Origin: Streptomyces griseoluteus
GTDB lineage: Bacteria; Actinomycetota; Actinomycetes; Streptomycetales; Streptomycetaceae
Reading direction: 5' to 3'
Assembly: GCF_004784465.1 (NCBI RefSeq)
Contig: NZ_SRRU01000008.1
Span: 124,001 to 188,000 of the forward strand
Length of the DNA stretch: 64,000 nt
Part shown: one piece after another, positions 41,775 through 49,951 of the stretch
Position numbering within the stretch: position 1 is the first letter of the stretch
How the letters are laid out: each line of letters begins with the position of its first letter
The notes under the pieces: model-generated
What the model saw: the letters and a program-made list of their open reading frames with translations, nothing else
Told to the model about the DNA's origin: nothing
The model's database searches: none
Made by a program: the position numbers and the translations under genes

Positions 41775-41853
41775 TCGCGGGGGAGTGGAGCGGGACCCGG
41801 CGGGTAGTCGGGAGGTGGTCACCACGAAGTCCGGCGACCGCACGGAGGCAGTC

Positions 41854-42084
41854 ATGACCCAGCCGAATCCCGACCCAGTCCCCCCGGCGCCCGGCCCCAC
41901 CCCACCGGACCCGTACCCCACGCCGGTACCACCCCCGGACCCGGCCCCCGAGCCCACACCTCCGGCACCGGGCCCCCCGCCTCCGGCCCCCGGCCCGGTC
42001 CCGCCCGGCCCCTCCCCGTCGCCCATCCCACCGGGCCCGGAGCCCGTGCCGAGCCCGGAGCCGGGACCCCCGCTGAGCCACTGA
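41854..42084 (+). CDS. Small proline-rich protein
   Basis: The 76-residue protein is nearly half proline, with repeats such as PDPVPPAPGPTPPDP and PGPEPVPSPEPGPP. It has no signal peptide or membrane span. ATG follows GGAGG by 5 bases, which supports translation despite the low complexity. It comes 80 bases after the GNAT gene. I know no function. Confidence 0.6.
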   Translation: MTQPNPDPVPPAPGPTPPDPYPTPVPPPDPAPEPTPPAPGPPPPAPGPVPPGPSPSPIPPGPEPVPSPEPGPPLSH

Positions 42085-42490
42085 GGGATAGGAGGCGGAC
42101 GTCGATCGGGACCGACGGCCGGGCTCTCCCGCTCGCTCGGGCGAACAACCGGAGCCGCGACGGCTGGGGGAGGCCCCGGCCCGTCGCGGCTCCGCCACGC
42201 ATGCGTCGTCACCAGGACGACTCGCCCCCCGCCACGCATCCGCAGTGGCCACGGCAAGAGCGCCCGCGCTAGTAGGGGGTGGCTCGTCGGCCCAGTTCCC
42301 CCCCGCCGGTTCCCAGCCCGGTCGCCTGCGTCGGCCCCCCGCGCCTCGCGGAGGCGCACGGTCCCCGTACGGCAGCGGCGCGGCTCCTGCCCGGAGCCGC
42401 GCCGCCTGTCCTCCCAGCGAGGCGCCCCGCCCAGGCCGGTGAACCGTACCCCAGCCCCAGCCGGACAACCTGCGCCGATCCGCCGGAGGC
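42085..42490. other. Intergenic, no gene recognised
   Basis: About 400 bases separate the proline-rich gene from the convergent gnd gene. Open frames here are low-complexity and unsupported. No strong hairpin or repeat stands out. Confidence 0.4.
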
Positions 42491-43930
42491 CTACGCCGAG
42501 ACCTCCTCGCGCCCCCCGCCCCACAGCGTGTGGAAGGACCCCTCCTTGTCCACCCGCCGGTAGGTGTGCGCGCCGAAGTAGTCCCGCTGGCCCTGGGTCA
42601 GAGCCGCCGGCAGGCGGTCCGCGCGGAGGGCGTCGTAATACGCGAGCGCCGCCGAGAAACCGGGGGCCGGGACCCCCTGGCGGGTCGCGGCGACCAGGAC
42701 CTCGCGCCAGTCGTCCTGCGCGTCGGCGATCTCGCGGGCGAAGGTCTCGTCCGAGAGGAGGCTCGGCAGATCGGGACGCGCGTCGTACGCCGCCCGGATG
42801 CGGTCGAGGAAGGCAGCCCGGATGATGCAGCCCCCGCGCCAGATCGCGGCGATCTCACCGAGGTCGATGTCCCAGTCGTACTCCGCGCTGCCGGCCGCGA
42901 TCTCGTGGAAGCCCTGGGTGTAGGAGACGATCTTGGAGGCGTACAGCGCCTGTTCCACCTTGTCCGCGAAGGCGGCGGCCTCCTCCTTGCTCAGCGGAGT
43001 CGGCTTCGGCCCCGCGAGGTCCCGTGAAGCCTCCCGCAGCGCCGCGTGGCCCGACAGCGACCGCGCGAAGACTGCCTCAGCGATGCCGGACACCGGCACG
43101 CCGAGGTCGAGCGCGATCTGCACCGTCCAGCGCCCGGTGCCCTTCTGCTCCGCCTGGTCGACCACCACGTCCACGAACGGCTCGCCGGTCTCCGCGTCCA
43201 CGTGGGACAGCACCTCGGCGGTGATCTCGATCAGGTAGGAGTCCAGTCGCCCCTGGTTCCAGGTGCGGAAGATGTCCGCGATCTCGGCGGGCGAGTACCC
43301 GGCGACATCGCGCAGCAACTGGTAGGCCTCGCCGATGAGTTGCATGTCGGCGTACTCGATGCCGTTGTGCACCATCTTCACGAAGTGCCCGGCGCCGTCG
43401 GGGCCCACGTGCGTCACGCAGGGCGCGCCGTCGTCGGCCTTCGCGGAGATCTTCTCCAGCATCGGCCCCAGCGAGTCGTACGACTCGACCGAGCCGCCCG
43501 GCATGATGCTCGGCCCGTGCAGCGCGCCCTCCTCGCCGCCGGAGATGCCGGTGCCGACGAAGTGGATGCCCTGTCCGCGCAGCTCCCGCTCGCGGCGCCG
43601 GGTGTCCGCGAAGTGCGCGTTGCCCCCGTCGATGATCATGTCGCCGGGCTCCAGCAGCGGCGCGAACTCCTCGATCACCGCGTCCGTCGGCTCACCCGCC
43701 TTCACCATGATCACCAGGCGGCGCGGGCGCTCCAGCGCCGCCACGAACTCCTTGGCGGTCTCGGCCGGGACGAACTCGCCCTCGTCCCCGAACTCCTCGA
43801 CCAGCTCGCGCGTCTTCGACGCCGTGCGGTTGTGGACGGCGACCGTATAGCCGTTGCGCGCGAAGTTCCGGGCGAGATTGCGGCCCATGACCGCCAGGCC
43901 CGTGACGCCGATCTGCGCGTGATTGCTCAT
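42491..43930 (-). CDS. gnd: 6-phosphogluconate dehydrogenase (decarboxylating)
   Basis: The enzyme oxidises 6-phosphogluconate to ribulose 5-phosphate and CO2 in the pentose phosphate pathway. The 479-residue protein has the Rossmann start VTGLAVMGRNLARNFARNGY, NRT after the second strand (fitting NADP), the substrate loop GISGGEEGALHGPSIMPGG, and KMVHNGIEYADMQLIGEAYQLL with catalytic lysine and asparagine. The C-terminal helical domain ends RDYFGAHTYRRVDKEGSFHTLW. Length matches the long dimeric class. The next gene upstream is the divergent Rpf-like hydrolase. Confidence 0.97.
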   Translation of the reverse strand: MSNHAQIGVTGLAVMGRNLARNFARNGYTVAVHNRTASKTRELVEEFGDEGEFVPAETAKEFVAALERPRRLVIMVKAGEPTDAVIEEFAPLLEPGDMIIDGGNAHFADTRRRERELRGQGIHFVGTGISGGEEGALHGPSIMPGGSVESYDSLGPMLEKISAKADDGAPCVTHVGPDGAGHFVKMVHNGIEYADMQLIGEAYQLLRDVAGYSPAEIADIFRTWNQGRLDSYLIEITAEVLSHVDAETGEPFVDVVVDQAEQKGTGRWTVQIALDLGVPVSGIAEAVFARSLSGHAALREASRDLAGPKPTPLSKEEAAAFADKVEQALYASKIVSYTQGFHEIAAGSAEYDWDIDLGEIAAIWRGGCIIRAAFLDRIRAAYDARPDLPSLLSDETFAREIADAQDDWREVLVAATRQGVPAPGFSAALAYYDALRADRLPAALTQGQRDYFGAHTYRRVDKEGSFHTLWGGGREEVSA

Positions 43931-44036
43931 ACCGCCTGCTCCCTAGCTGCGTCGTTGCTGCGGCTCCGTCGGTGGGGGCCCTGCGGCCCATCCTGTCGCG
44001 CCGCCCCGGCGAGCGCACATCCGGCTCGCCAGGCAT

Positions 44037-44162
44037 GGGTACGGACGCAGTACCCCTGTCGGCTCACTTCACGGGGTACCGGAAAGCCGCGACCTCAACC
44101 AACGCCCGTCTCCGGCCACTTGAACGCATGACAGGCCGGATTCCGCTCTTGTCCTGGCCTGT
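44037..44162 (+). promoter_or_regulatory. Structured 5' leader of the Rpf-like gene
   Basis: GGGTAC (44037-44042) can pair with GTACCC (44050-44055), but the same strand GTACCCC (44050-44056) can instead pair with GGGGTAC (44073-44079). The two hairpins exclude each other. Downstream, ACAGGCC (44131-44137) pairs with GGCCTGT (44156-44162) and is followed by TTACTTTTG. This looks like a switch with an expression platform. Streptomyces rpf genes are known c-di-AMP riboswitch targets, but I cannot match this sequence to that class. Confidence 0.4.
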
Positions 44163-44214
44163 TCCCGGCGCTTACTTTTGCCCCTCCTGACGCATGTCGA
44201 GGGGATTTCGGACC

Positions 44215-45408
44215 ATGGCCGTACGCGGCCGGCATCGCCGGTACCAGCCGAGCAGGATCAACCGCGCCTCACTCACCGTCACCGCAGGCGGCGCCGGACT
44301 CGCCATTCCGCTGGTCGCGGCGGGCACCGCGGACGCGGCGGACGCCTCCACCTGGAACAAGGTCGCGGCCTGCGAGTCCAGCGGCAACTGGAGCATCAAC
44401 ACCGGCAACGGCTACTTCGGCGGCCTCCAGTTCACCCGTTCCACCTGGGAGGCGTACGGCGGCACCCGGTACGCGCCCCGCGCCGACCAGGCCACGCGGG
44501 CGCAGCAGATCGCCGTCGCCGAGAAGGTCCTCGACGGCCAGGGCCCCGGCGCCTGGCCCGCCTGCGGCCCGCGCGCCGGACTCGCCCGCGGGGGGAACGC
44601 GCCCCACGTCGAGAGCGCGCCGAGCCGTCCGGCCAGATCGGCCAGGAGCCAGGCGAGACCCGCCGCCGCCCAGGACGTACGCCCGCAGACCACCCCGCAG
44701 TCCCGTGCCGGCCGCGCCGAGATGTACACCGTGGTGCGCGGCGACACGCTGTCCGGCATCGCCGGGGAGCACCGCGTGCGGGAGGGCTGGCGCGGTCTGT
44801 ACGAGGACAACCGCACGGTCATCGGCGCCGATCCCGACCTGATCGTCCCCGGCCAGCGGCTCAGCCTGCACGGCGCCGCCAAGGCGCCCGTCACGGCCGC
44901 GCCCAAGCACCGGACGCAGCCGCGGAAGACCGAGAAGAAGGCCGCGCCCAAGCCGCAGCGCAAGGCCGCCACCGAGCACAAGACGTCTTCGGGCCACTCC
45001 GGCCACACCGTCGTCGCCCCGGTGCACGCCTCCATCGGCACCAGCTACCGCACGGCCGGCTCGCACTGGTCGAAGGGCTACCACACCGGCGTCGACTTCC
45101 TGGTGCCCACCGGCACCTCCGTCCATGCCATCTCCGACGGCCTGGTGGTCTCGGCCGGGTGGGGTGGTTCGTACGGCTATCAGGTCGTCGTACGGCACAG
45201 CGACGGCCGCTACTCGCAGTACGCCCACCTCTCCGCGATCTCCGTGCGGTCCGGGCAGAGCGTCGGCGCCGGCCAGCGCCTCGGCCGGTCCGGCGCGACC
45301 GGCAACGTCACCGGTCCCCACCTGCACTTCGAGGTGCGCACCGGACCCGGCTTCGGCAGCGACGTCGACCCGGTCGCCTACCTCCGGGCGCACGGCGCCC
45401 AGCTCTGA
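44215..45408 (+). CDS. Secreted Rpf-like transglycosylase with LysM and M23 domains
   Basis: This cell-wall hydrolase has a signal peptide (about 1-43, ending TADAADA). An Rpf/transglycosylase-like domain follows (WNKVAACESSGNWSINTGNG, with the catalytic Glu in ACES; GGLQFTRSTWEAYGG). A basic linker leads to a LysM domain (MYTVVRGDTLSGIAG, DPDLIVPGQRLSL). A second Lys/Pro-rich linker precedes an M23 metallopeptidase (HTGVDF and HLHFEV supply zinc ligands). Three wall-active modules suggest cleavage of glycan and peptide during growth or spore germination. ATG 44215 lies 9 bases after GAGGGGA; an in-frame ATG at 44194 lacks a site. It ends 3 bases from the convergent EamA gene. Confidence 0.92.
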   Translation: MAVRGRHRRYQPSRINRASLTVTAGGAGLAIPLVAAGTADAADASTWNKVAACESSGNWSINTGNGYFGGLQFTRSTWEAYGGTRYAPRADQATRAQQIAVAEKVLDGQGPGAWPACGPRAGLARGGNAPHVESAPSRPARSARSQARPAAAQDVRPQTTPQSRAGRAEMYTVVRGDTLSGIAGEHRVREGWRGLYEDNRTVIGADPDLIVPGQRLSLHGAAKAPVTAAPKHRTQPRKTEKKAAPKPQRKAATEHKTSSGHSGHTVVAPVHASIGTSYRTAGSHWSKGYHTGVDFLVPTGTSVHAISDGLVVSAGWGGSYGYQVVVRHSDGRYSQYAHLSAISVRSGQSVGAGQRLGRSGATGNVTGPHLHFEVRTGPGFGSDVDPVAYLRAHGAQL

Positions 45409-45411
45409 CGG

Positions 45412-46422
45412 TCAGGCGCACAGAGGGACGTCGGGCAGGGCGCGGGGGTCGGCGGGGGTGTCCCCGCCGGCCCGTTCCCGTACGGGGTCGGCGTCCACGG
45501 ACGTGAGTACCGGGGCGGCCGGGTCCACCGGCCACCTCGTACCCGGTACGCCTGCGGTCTCCGAGGGGGCGGCGGGCACCTCGGGGGCGGCCGGGCCGCC
45601 CATCCGCTCCGTCGTCAGCAGGATCAGCCCGCCGCACGTCACCACCGCGCAGCCCAGTGCCAGCAGAGTGCCCGTGGTGCCGTGACGGAAGGTCTCGCCG
45701 AACAGGACGATGCCGACGACGGCGGCCAGCACCGGGTTGACCACGGTCAGCGTGGCCAGGGGTGCGGCGAGCCCGCCGTCCCGGTAGGCCGACTGGGAGA
45801 GGAACACCCCGGCCGCCGAGAGGACGGCGATCACCGCGAGGGACGGCAGCCCGGCGAGACCGGCGCCCGCGCTCCAGTCGACGGCGACCGTCTTGGTGAA
45901 CACCGACGACATACCGAACGCGGCGCCCGCGCCGGTCGCCAGCAGCACGCTGCGCACGGCCGGATGCCGGTGCGCGGCCCGTGCCGCCATCATCAGCGCG
46001 ACGATCGCACCGCCCGTCACCAGCGCCAGCGCCGTCCGCTGCGCCGGGCCCAGGGAGCCCGCGTCGGAGGCACCGACCAGCGAGAGCAGGCCCGCGAGAC
46101 CGGCCGTCGCCATCACCGCGCCCCGCCAGGCGGTCGCCCCTGCCCTCCGGCCGACGAACAGCGCCGCCATGGGCAGCGCGAAGACGATGGTCAGCGCGCC
46201 CAGCGGCTGGACCACGCTCAGCGGGCCGAAGGCCAGGGCCACGACATGCAGCACCCCGCCGAGGCCGTTCAGCCCCAGCGCCGCCCACCAACCCGGCCTG
46301 CGCAGCGGCGCGAACCGCTCACCGGAGCAGGAGTCCGCGACGCGCTCCTGCACGACGGCACCGCCCGCGTACGCGACGGCGGAGACGAAGGACAGCAGCA
46401 CGGACAACGCGAGGGCGCTCAT
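45412..46422 (-). CDS. EamA/DMT-family transporter
   Basis: The 336-residue membrane protein has about ten hydrophobic spans in two EamA halves (for example AYAGGAVVQERVAD in the first helix, VVNPVLAAVVGIVLFGE in the second half). The family exports metabolites or amino acids. A proline- and alanine-rich C-terminal tail of about 55 residues follows. ATG 46422 has GGGAG 6 bases upstream; the longer open frame is out of place. The substrate cannot be told. Confidence 0.88.
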   Translation of the reverse strand: MSALALSVLLSFVSAVAYAGGAVVQERVADSCSGERFAPLRRPGWWAALGLNGLGGVLHVVALAFGPLSVVQPLGALTIVFALPMAALFVGRRAGATAWRGAVMATAGLAGLLSLVGASDAGSLGPAQRTALALVTGGAIVALMMAARAAHRHPAVRSVLLATGAGAAFGMSSVFTKTVAVDWSAGAGLAGLPSLAVIAVLSAAGVFLSQSAYRDGGLAAPLATLTVVNPVLAAVVGIVLFGETFRHGTTGTLLALGCAVVTCGGLILLTTERMGGPAAPEVPAAPSETAGVPGTRWPVDPAAPVLTSVDADPVRERAGGDTPADPRALPDVPLCA

Positions 46423-46580
46423 CTGCGGCTCCCTCGCGGCAGGCGGGCCCGGCTCAGGGCACGGTCGGCTTCCATGCCGGATACTCTGCCCGCTCACGCC
46501 CGATTGGTCGTCGTCCCTGAGCACGCGATGAGTCCTACTGCCGATGGAGTACGAATGCGCCCCACTCATCCCCAAGGCGG

Positions 46581-47363
46581 GTGACCGAACGTCCGTATCC
46601 CGGGGGACTGGTAGAAGTGCTGACCGTGGAACTCGATCCCGGCCTGACCGCGTTGCGCCCGCTCGGCGGCTTCTTCGTCCTGCGTACCGGCAGTCCCGCA
46701 GACCTGAGCGCACCTCCTCTCGACCAGACATACGCGGGCCGGCCGGCGGCTGTTCAGCCCGACGCCGTCGCGGACCGGGTCGCCGTGATCGCGGACCGGC
46801 TCGGCGTCCGTGAGCCCCGCGTCTGCGCCTCCCTGGCCCAGCAGGGGCTGGCCGCCCGCCTCTGGTCGGCCGCGCTCGCCTGCGCCGCGCTGTACGGCCG
46901 GGTGCCCGACCTCGACCCGCGCCTGCTGCGCTGGGACGCCGCCGCGACCGCCCCCGACGACCTCTGGCTGACCGAGGTCCGCCCGCTGCCCGGCGACCCC
47001 GGCACCCTCGCCGGCACCGTGCTCCACGCCCACCTGCGGCCCCTGGGGGAAACCCTGACCCGCCGGTACGGGGTCGCCCCCGGCCTCCTGTGGGGCAACG
47101 CCGCCTCCGCCCTCGCCGGAGCGGCACGGCAACTGGACCAGTGGGCCCGGCTCAACACCCGTCCGGATGTGGCCCACCGAGCGGCCCACCTCACCAGCGC
47201 CCTCTTCGCGCACCCCCTGTTGCGGGGCACCGGAGCCCGTTCGGGCACCGGGTTCCGCCGGCGGAGCTGCTGCCTCTACTACCGGGTCCCCGGCGGAGGC
47301 GTCTGCGGGGACTGCTGCTTCAGCCGCCCGCCGGGCTCTTCCCCGCGCGCCGCTTCTGGGTGA
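46581..47363 (+). CDS. FhuF-like 2Fe-2S ferric reductase
   Basis: The 260-residue protein ends with RRSCCLYYRVPGGGVCGDCCF, the cysteine pattern of the 2Fe-2S site of FhuF-type siderophore-iron reductases. The N-terminal part (LARLWSAALACAALYGRVPDL, LWLTEVRPLPGDP, LLWGNAASALAGAARQL) has the usual FhuF layout. It would reduce ferric siderophore iron in the cytosol. GTG 46581 has only a weak AAGG; GTG 46626 is an alternative. No siderophore or transporter gene is nearby. Confidence 0.85.
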   Translation: MTERPYPGGLVEVLTVELDPGLTALRPLGGFFVLRTGSPADLSAPPLDQTYAGRPAAVQPDAVADRVAVIADRLGVREPRVCASLAQQGLAARLWSAALACAALYGRVPDLDPRLLRWDAAATAPDDLWLTEVRPLPGDPGTLAGTVLHAHLRPLGETLTRRYGVAPGLLWGNAASALAGAARQLDQWARLNTRPDVAHRAAHLTSALFAHPLLRGTGARSGTGFRRRSCCLYYRVPGGGVCGDCCFSRPPGSSPRAASG

Positions 47364-47403
47364 CCATGAAGGGAACTGCCGCCGAACCCCAGGGAGTCAC
47401 CGG

Positions 47404-48555
47404 GTGCGAGTGGGACTGCTGACGCGTGAGTACCCCCCGGACGTGTACGGCGGTGCGGGCGTCCATGTGGAGTTCCTCGCCCGCGAGCTGGCCGAGCTCG
47501 TGGACCTGGAGGTGCACTGCTGGGGCGAGGGCAGAGGCGTCGGCGTCGTACGGCACCGCCCGTGGCCCGTGCTGGACGGCTCCAACGACGCCCTGCGCAC
47601 CTTCTCCGTGGACCTCTCCATGGCCGCCACCCTCCAGGGCAGCGACCTCGTCCACTCCCACACCTGGTACGCGGCTCTCGCCGGCCACCTCGCCAAGCTG
47701 CTGTACGGCATCCCGCACGTCACCACCGCGCACTCGCTGGAGCCGCTGCGCCCCTGGAAGGCCGAGCAACTGGGCGGCGGCTACGCCCTGTCGAGCTGGG
47801 CCGAGCGCACCGCGATCGAGTCGGCGGACGCCGTCATCGCCGTCTCCGGCGCCATGCGCGACGACATCCTCGCCTGCTACCCAGCGCTGGACGCGGACCG
47901 GGTGCACGTCGTGCACAACGGCATCGACACCCGCCTGTACCGACCCGACCCCGGCACCGACGCCCTGCGCCGGCACGGCATCGACCCGGAGCGGCCGTAC
48001 GTGCTGTTCCTCGGCCGCATCACCCGGCAGAAGGGCGTGCCCCAACTGCTGCGCGCCGTCAGGGAGATCGGCCCGGACACCCAGGTCGTGCTCTGCGCCG
48101 GCGCCCCCGACACCCCGGAGATCGACCGGGAGTTCCGGGACCGCTTCCAGGAACTCAGCGCCGTCCGGGCCGGGGTGTTCTGGATTCCGCAGATGCTGCC
48201 GCGCGCCGAAGTCGTCCAACTCCTCACCCATGCGACCGTGTTCGTCTGCCCCTCGGTCTACGAGCCGCTCGGCATCGTCAACCTGGAGGCCATGGCCTGC
48301 GGCACCCCGGTCGTCGCCTCCCGCGTCGGCGGCATCCCGGAGGTCGTCGACCACGGCCGCACCGGCCTCCTCGTCGACACCGACGGCGACTTCGAGGGGA
48401 ACCTCGCCCGCGCCCTCGACGATGTGCTCGCCGACCCGGCGGCCGCGCGGCGGATGGGTGAGGCGGGACGGGCCCGCGCGGTGGGGGAGTTCGGCTGGGA
48501 CGCGGTGGCCCGGCGCACGGCGGGACTGTACGAGGAGATCCGCAAGCAGGCTTAG
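47404..48555 (+). CDS. glgA: GlgA/GlgM-type glycosyltransferase (maltose-1-phosphate or glycogen synthase)
   Basis: The 383-residue GT4/GT5-like enzyme starts MRVGLLTREYPPDVYGGAGVH, with the donor/acceptor glycine loop. It has HSLEPLRPWKAEQL, the HNGIDTRLYRPD turn, the RITRQKGVPQLL loop and EPLGIVNLEAMACGTPVV, with the E-x7-E nucleotide-sugar motif. Actinobacterial homologues next to glgC (Rv1212c, GlgM) make alpha-maltose 1-phosphate from ADP-glucose; classical glycogen synthase is the alternative. It precedes glgC by about 50 bases on the same strand and likely forms a unit with it. Confidence 0.92.
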   Translation: MRVGLLTREYPPDVYGGAGVHVEFLARELAELVDLEVHCWGEGRGVGVVRHRPWPVLDGSNDALRTFSVDLSMAATLQGSDLVHSHTWYAALAGHLAKLLYGIPHVTTAHSLEPLRPWKAEQLGGGYALSSWAERTAIESADAVIAVSGAMRDDILACYPALDADRVHVVHNGIDTRLYRPDPGTDALRRHGIDPERPYVLFLGRITRQKGVPQLLRAVREIGPDTQVVLCAGAPDTPEIDREFRDRFQELSAVRAGVFWIPQMLPRAEVVQLLTHATVFVCPSVYEPLGIVNLEAMACGTPVVASRVGGIPEVVDHGRTGLLVDTDGDFEGNLARALDDVLADPAAARRMGEAGRARAVGEFGWDAVARRTAGLYEEIRKQA

Positions 48556-48606
48556 CCGCCGCCCACCAGGGCATCAGTGGGATCAACCAAGGGGAGGGGA
48601 GGCGCC

Positions 48607-49827
48607 ATGCGCCGAGGAGGTCCTTCGGTTCTCGGGATCGTGCTGGCCGGCGGTGAGGGCAAGCGGCTGATGCCGCTCACCACGGACCGGGCCAAACCCG
48701 CGGTCACCTTCGGCGGCACCTACCGCCTGGTCGACTTCGTGCTGTCGAACCTGGTCAACGCCGACGTGCTGCGCGTCTGCGTGCTCACCCAGTACAAGTC
48801 GCACTCGCTGGACCGGCACATCACCACCACCTGGCGGATGTCCAGCCTGCTCGGCAACTACGTCACCCCCGTCCCCGCCCAGCAGCGCCTCGGCCCGCGC
48901 TGGTACCTCGGCAGCGCCGACGCCATCCTCCAGTCGCTCAACCTGGTCCACGACGAACAGCCCGAGTACGTAGCGGTGTTCGGTGCCGACCACGTCTACC
49001 GCATGGACCCCCGGCAGATGCTCCGCCAGCACATCGAGGGCGGCGCGGGCGTCACCGTCGCCGGAATCAGAGTGCCGCGGGCGGAGTCCTCGTCGTTCGG
49101 CGTGATCACACCGGGCTCGGACGGCCGCATGGTCCAGCGCTTCCTGGAGAAGCCCGCCGACCCGCCCGGTCTGCCCGACGACCCGAACAGCGTCTTCGCC
49201 TCCATGGGCAACTACATCTTCACCACCAAGGTCCTCATCGAGGCCCTCCAGCGGGACGCCGAGGACGAGCAGTCCGCGCACGACATGGGCGGCTCGATCC
49301 TCCCCCAGCTCACCGGCCGCGGCGAGGCCCAGCTCTACGACTTCCACGACAACCACGTCCCCGGCGAGACCACCCGCGACCAGGGCTACTGGCGGGACGT
49401 CGGCACCCTCGACGCGTACTACGAGTCCCACATGGACCTGATCGCCGAGCGGCCCGCGTTCAACCTGTACAACACCCAGTGGCCCATCTACACCCACGCC
49501 AACCAGCTCTCCCCGGCCCGGTTCAGCGCGGGCGGCATCGCCAGCGATTCCATCGTCAGCGCCGGCTGCCTGATCCGCGGCCAGGTCAGCCGCTCGGTGC
49601 TCTCACCCGGCGTACGTGTCGACCCCGGCGCGGTCGTCCAGGGCTCGGTGCTGCACGACAACGTGCGCGTCGGCCGGGGCGCGGTGGTACGGGGCGCGGT
49701 GCTGGACAAGAACGTCGAGGTCCCGCCCGGCGCGACCATCGGGGTCAACCCCGACCGCGACGCCGAGCTGTACACCGTCTCCCAGGGCGGGGTGATCGCC
49801 CTGGGCAAGGGCCAGCTCGTCACCTGA
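48607..49827 (+). CDS. glgC: Glucose-1-phosphate adenylyltransferase
   Basis: GlgC makes ADP-glucose from glucose 1-phosphate and ATP. The 406-residue protein has GIVLAGGEGKRLMPLTTDRAK at the nucleotide site and FGGTYRLVDFVLSN. Further along it has YLGSADAILQSL, GADHVYRMD, and a C-terminal left-handed beta-helix (GGIASDSIVSAGCLI, VRVGRGAVVRGAVL). ATG 48607 follows GGGGAGG. It lies just after the glgA-type gene, whose donor it supplies. Confidence 0.97.
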   Translation: MRRGGPSVLGIVLAGGEGKRLMPLTTDRAKPAVTFGGTYRLVDFVLSNLVNADVLRVCVLTQYKSHSLDRHITTTWRMSSLLGNYVTPVPAQQRLGPRWYLGSADAILQSLNLVHDEQPEYVAVFGADHVYRMDPRQMLRQHIEGGAGVTVAGIRVPRAESSSFGVITPGSDGRMVQRFLEKPADPPGLPDDPNSVFASMGNYIFTTKVLIEALQRDAEDEQSAHDMGGSILPQLTGRGEAQLYDFHDNHVPGETTRDQGYWRDVGTLDAYYESHMDLIAERPAFNLYNTQWPIYTHANQLSPARFSAGGIASDSIVSAGCLIRGQVSRSVLSPGVRVDPGAVVQGSVLHDNVRVGRGAVVRGAVLDKNVEVPPGATIGVNPDRDAELYTVSQGGVIALGKGQLVT

Positions 49828-49951
49828 CCCGCCGCCGGAAACCGGCGGACCCCGCGACGCGCCGCCCTCGAACCGTCCCGGATGCCCGAGTTCACGCCGT
49901 TCGCCCCGCACGATGCAGGCAACGACGTCGAACCAGCGGAGGTCATCCGAC

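Noticed and set aside
44030..44190. Definite c-di-AMP (ydaO) riboswitch call
   Set aside because: The gene context fits but the conserved core could not be matched by eye.
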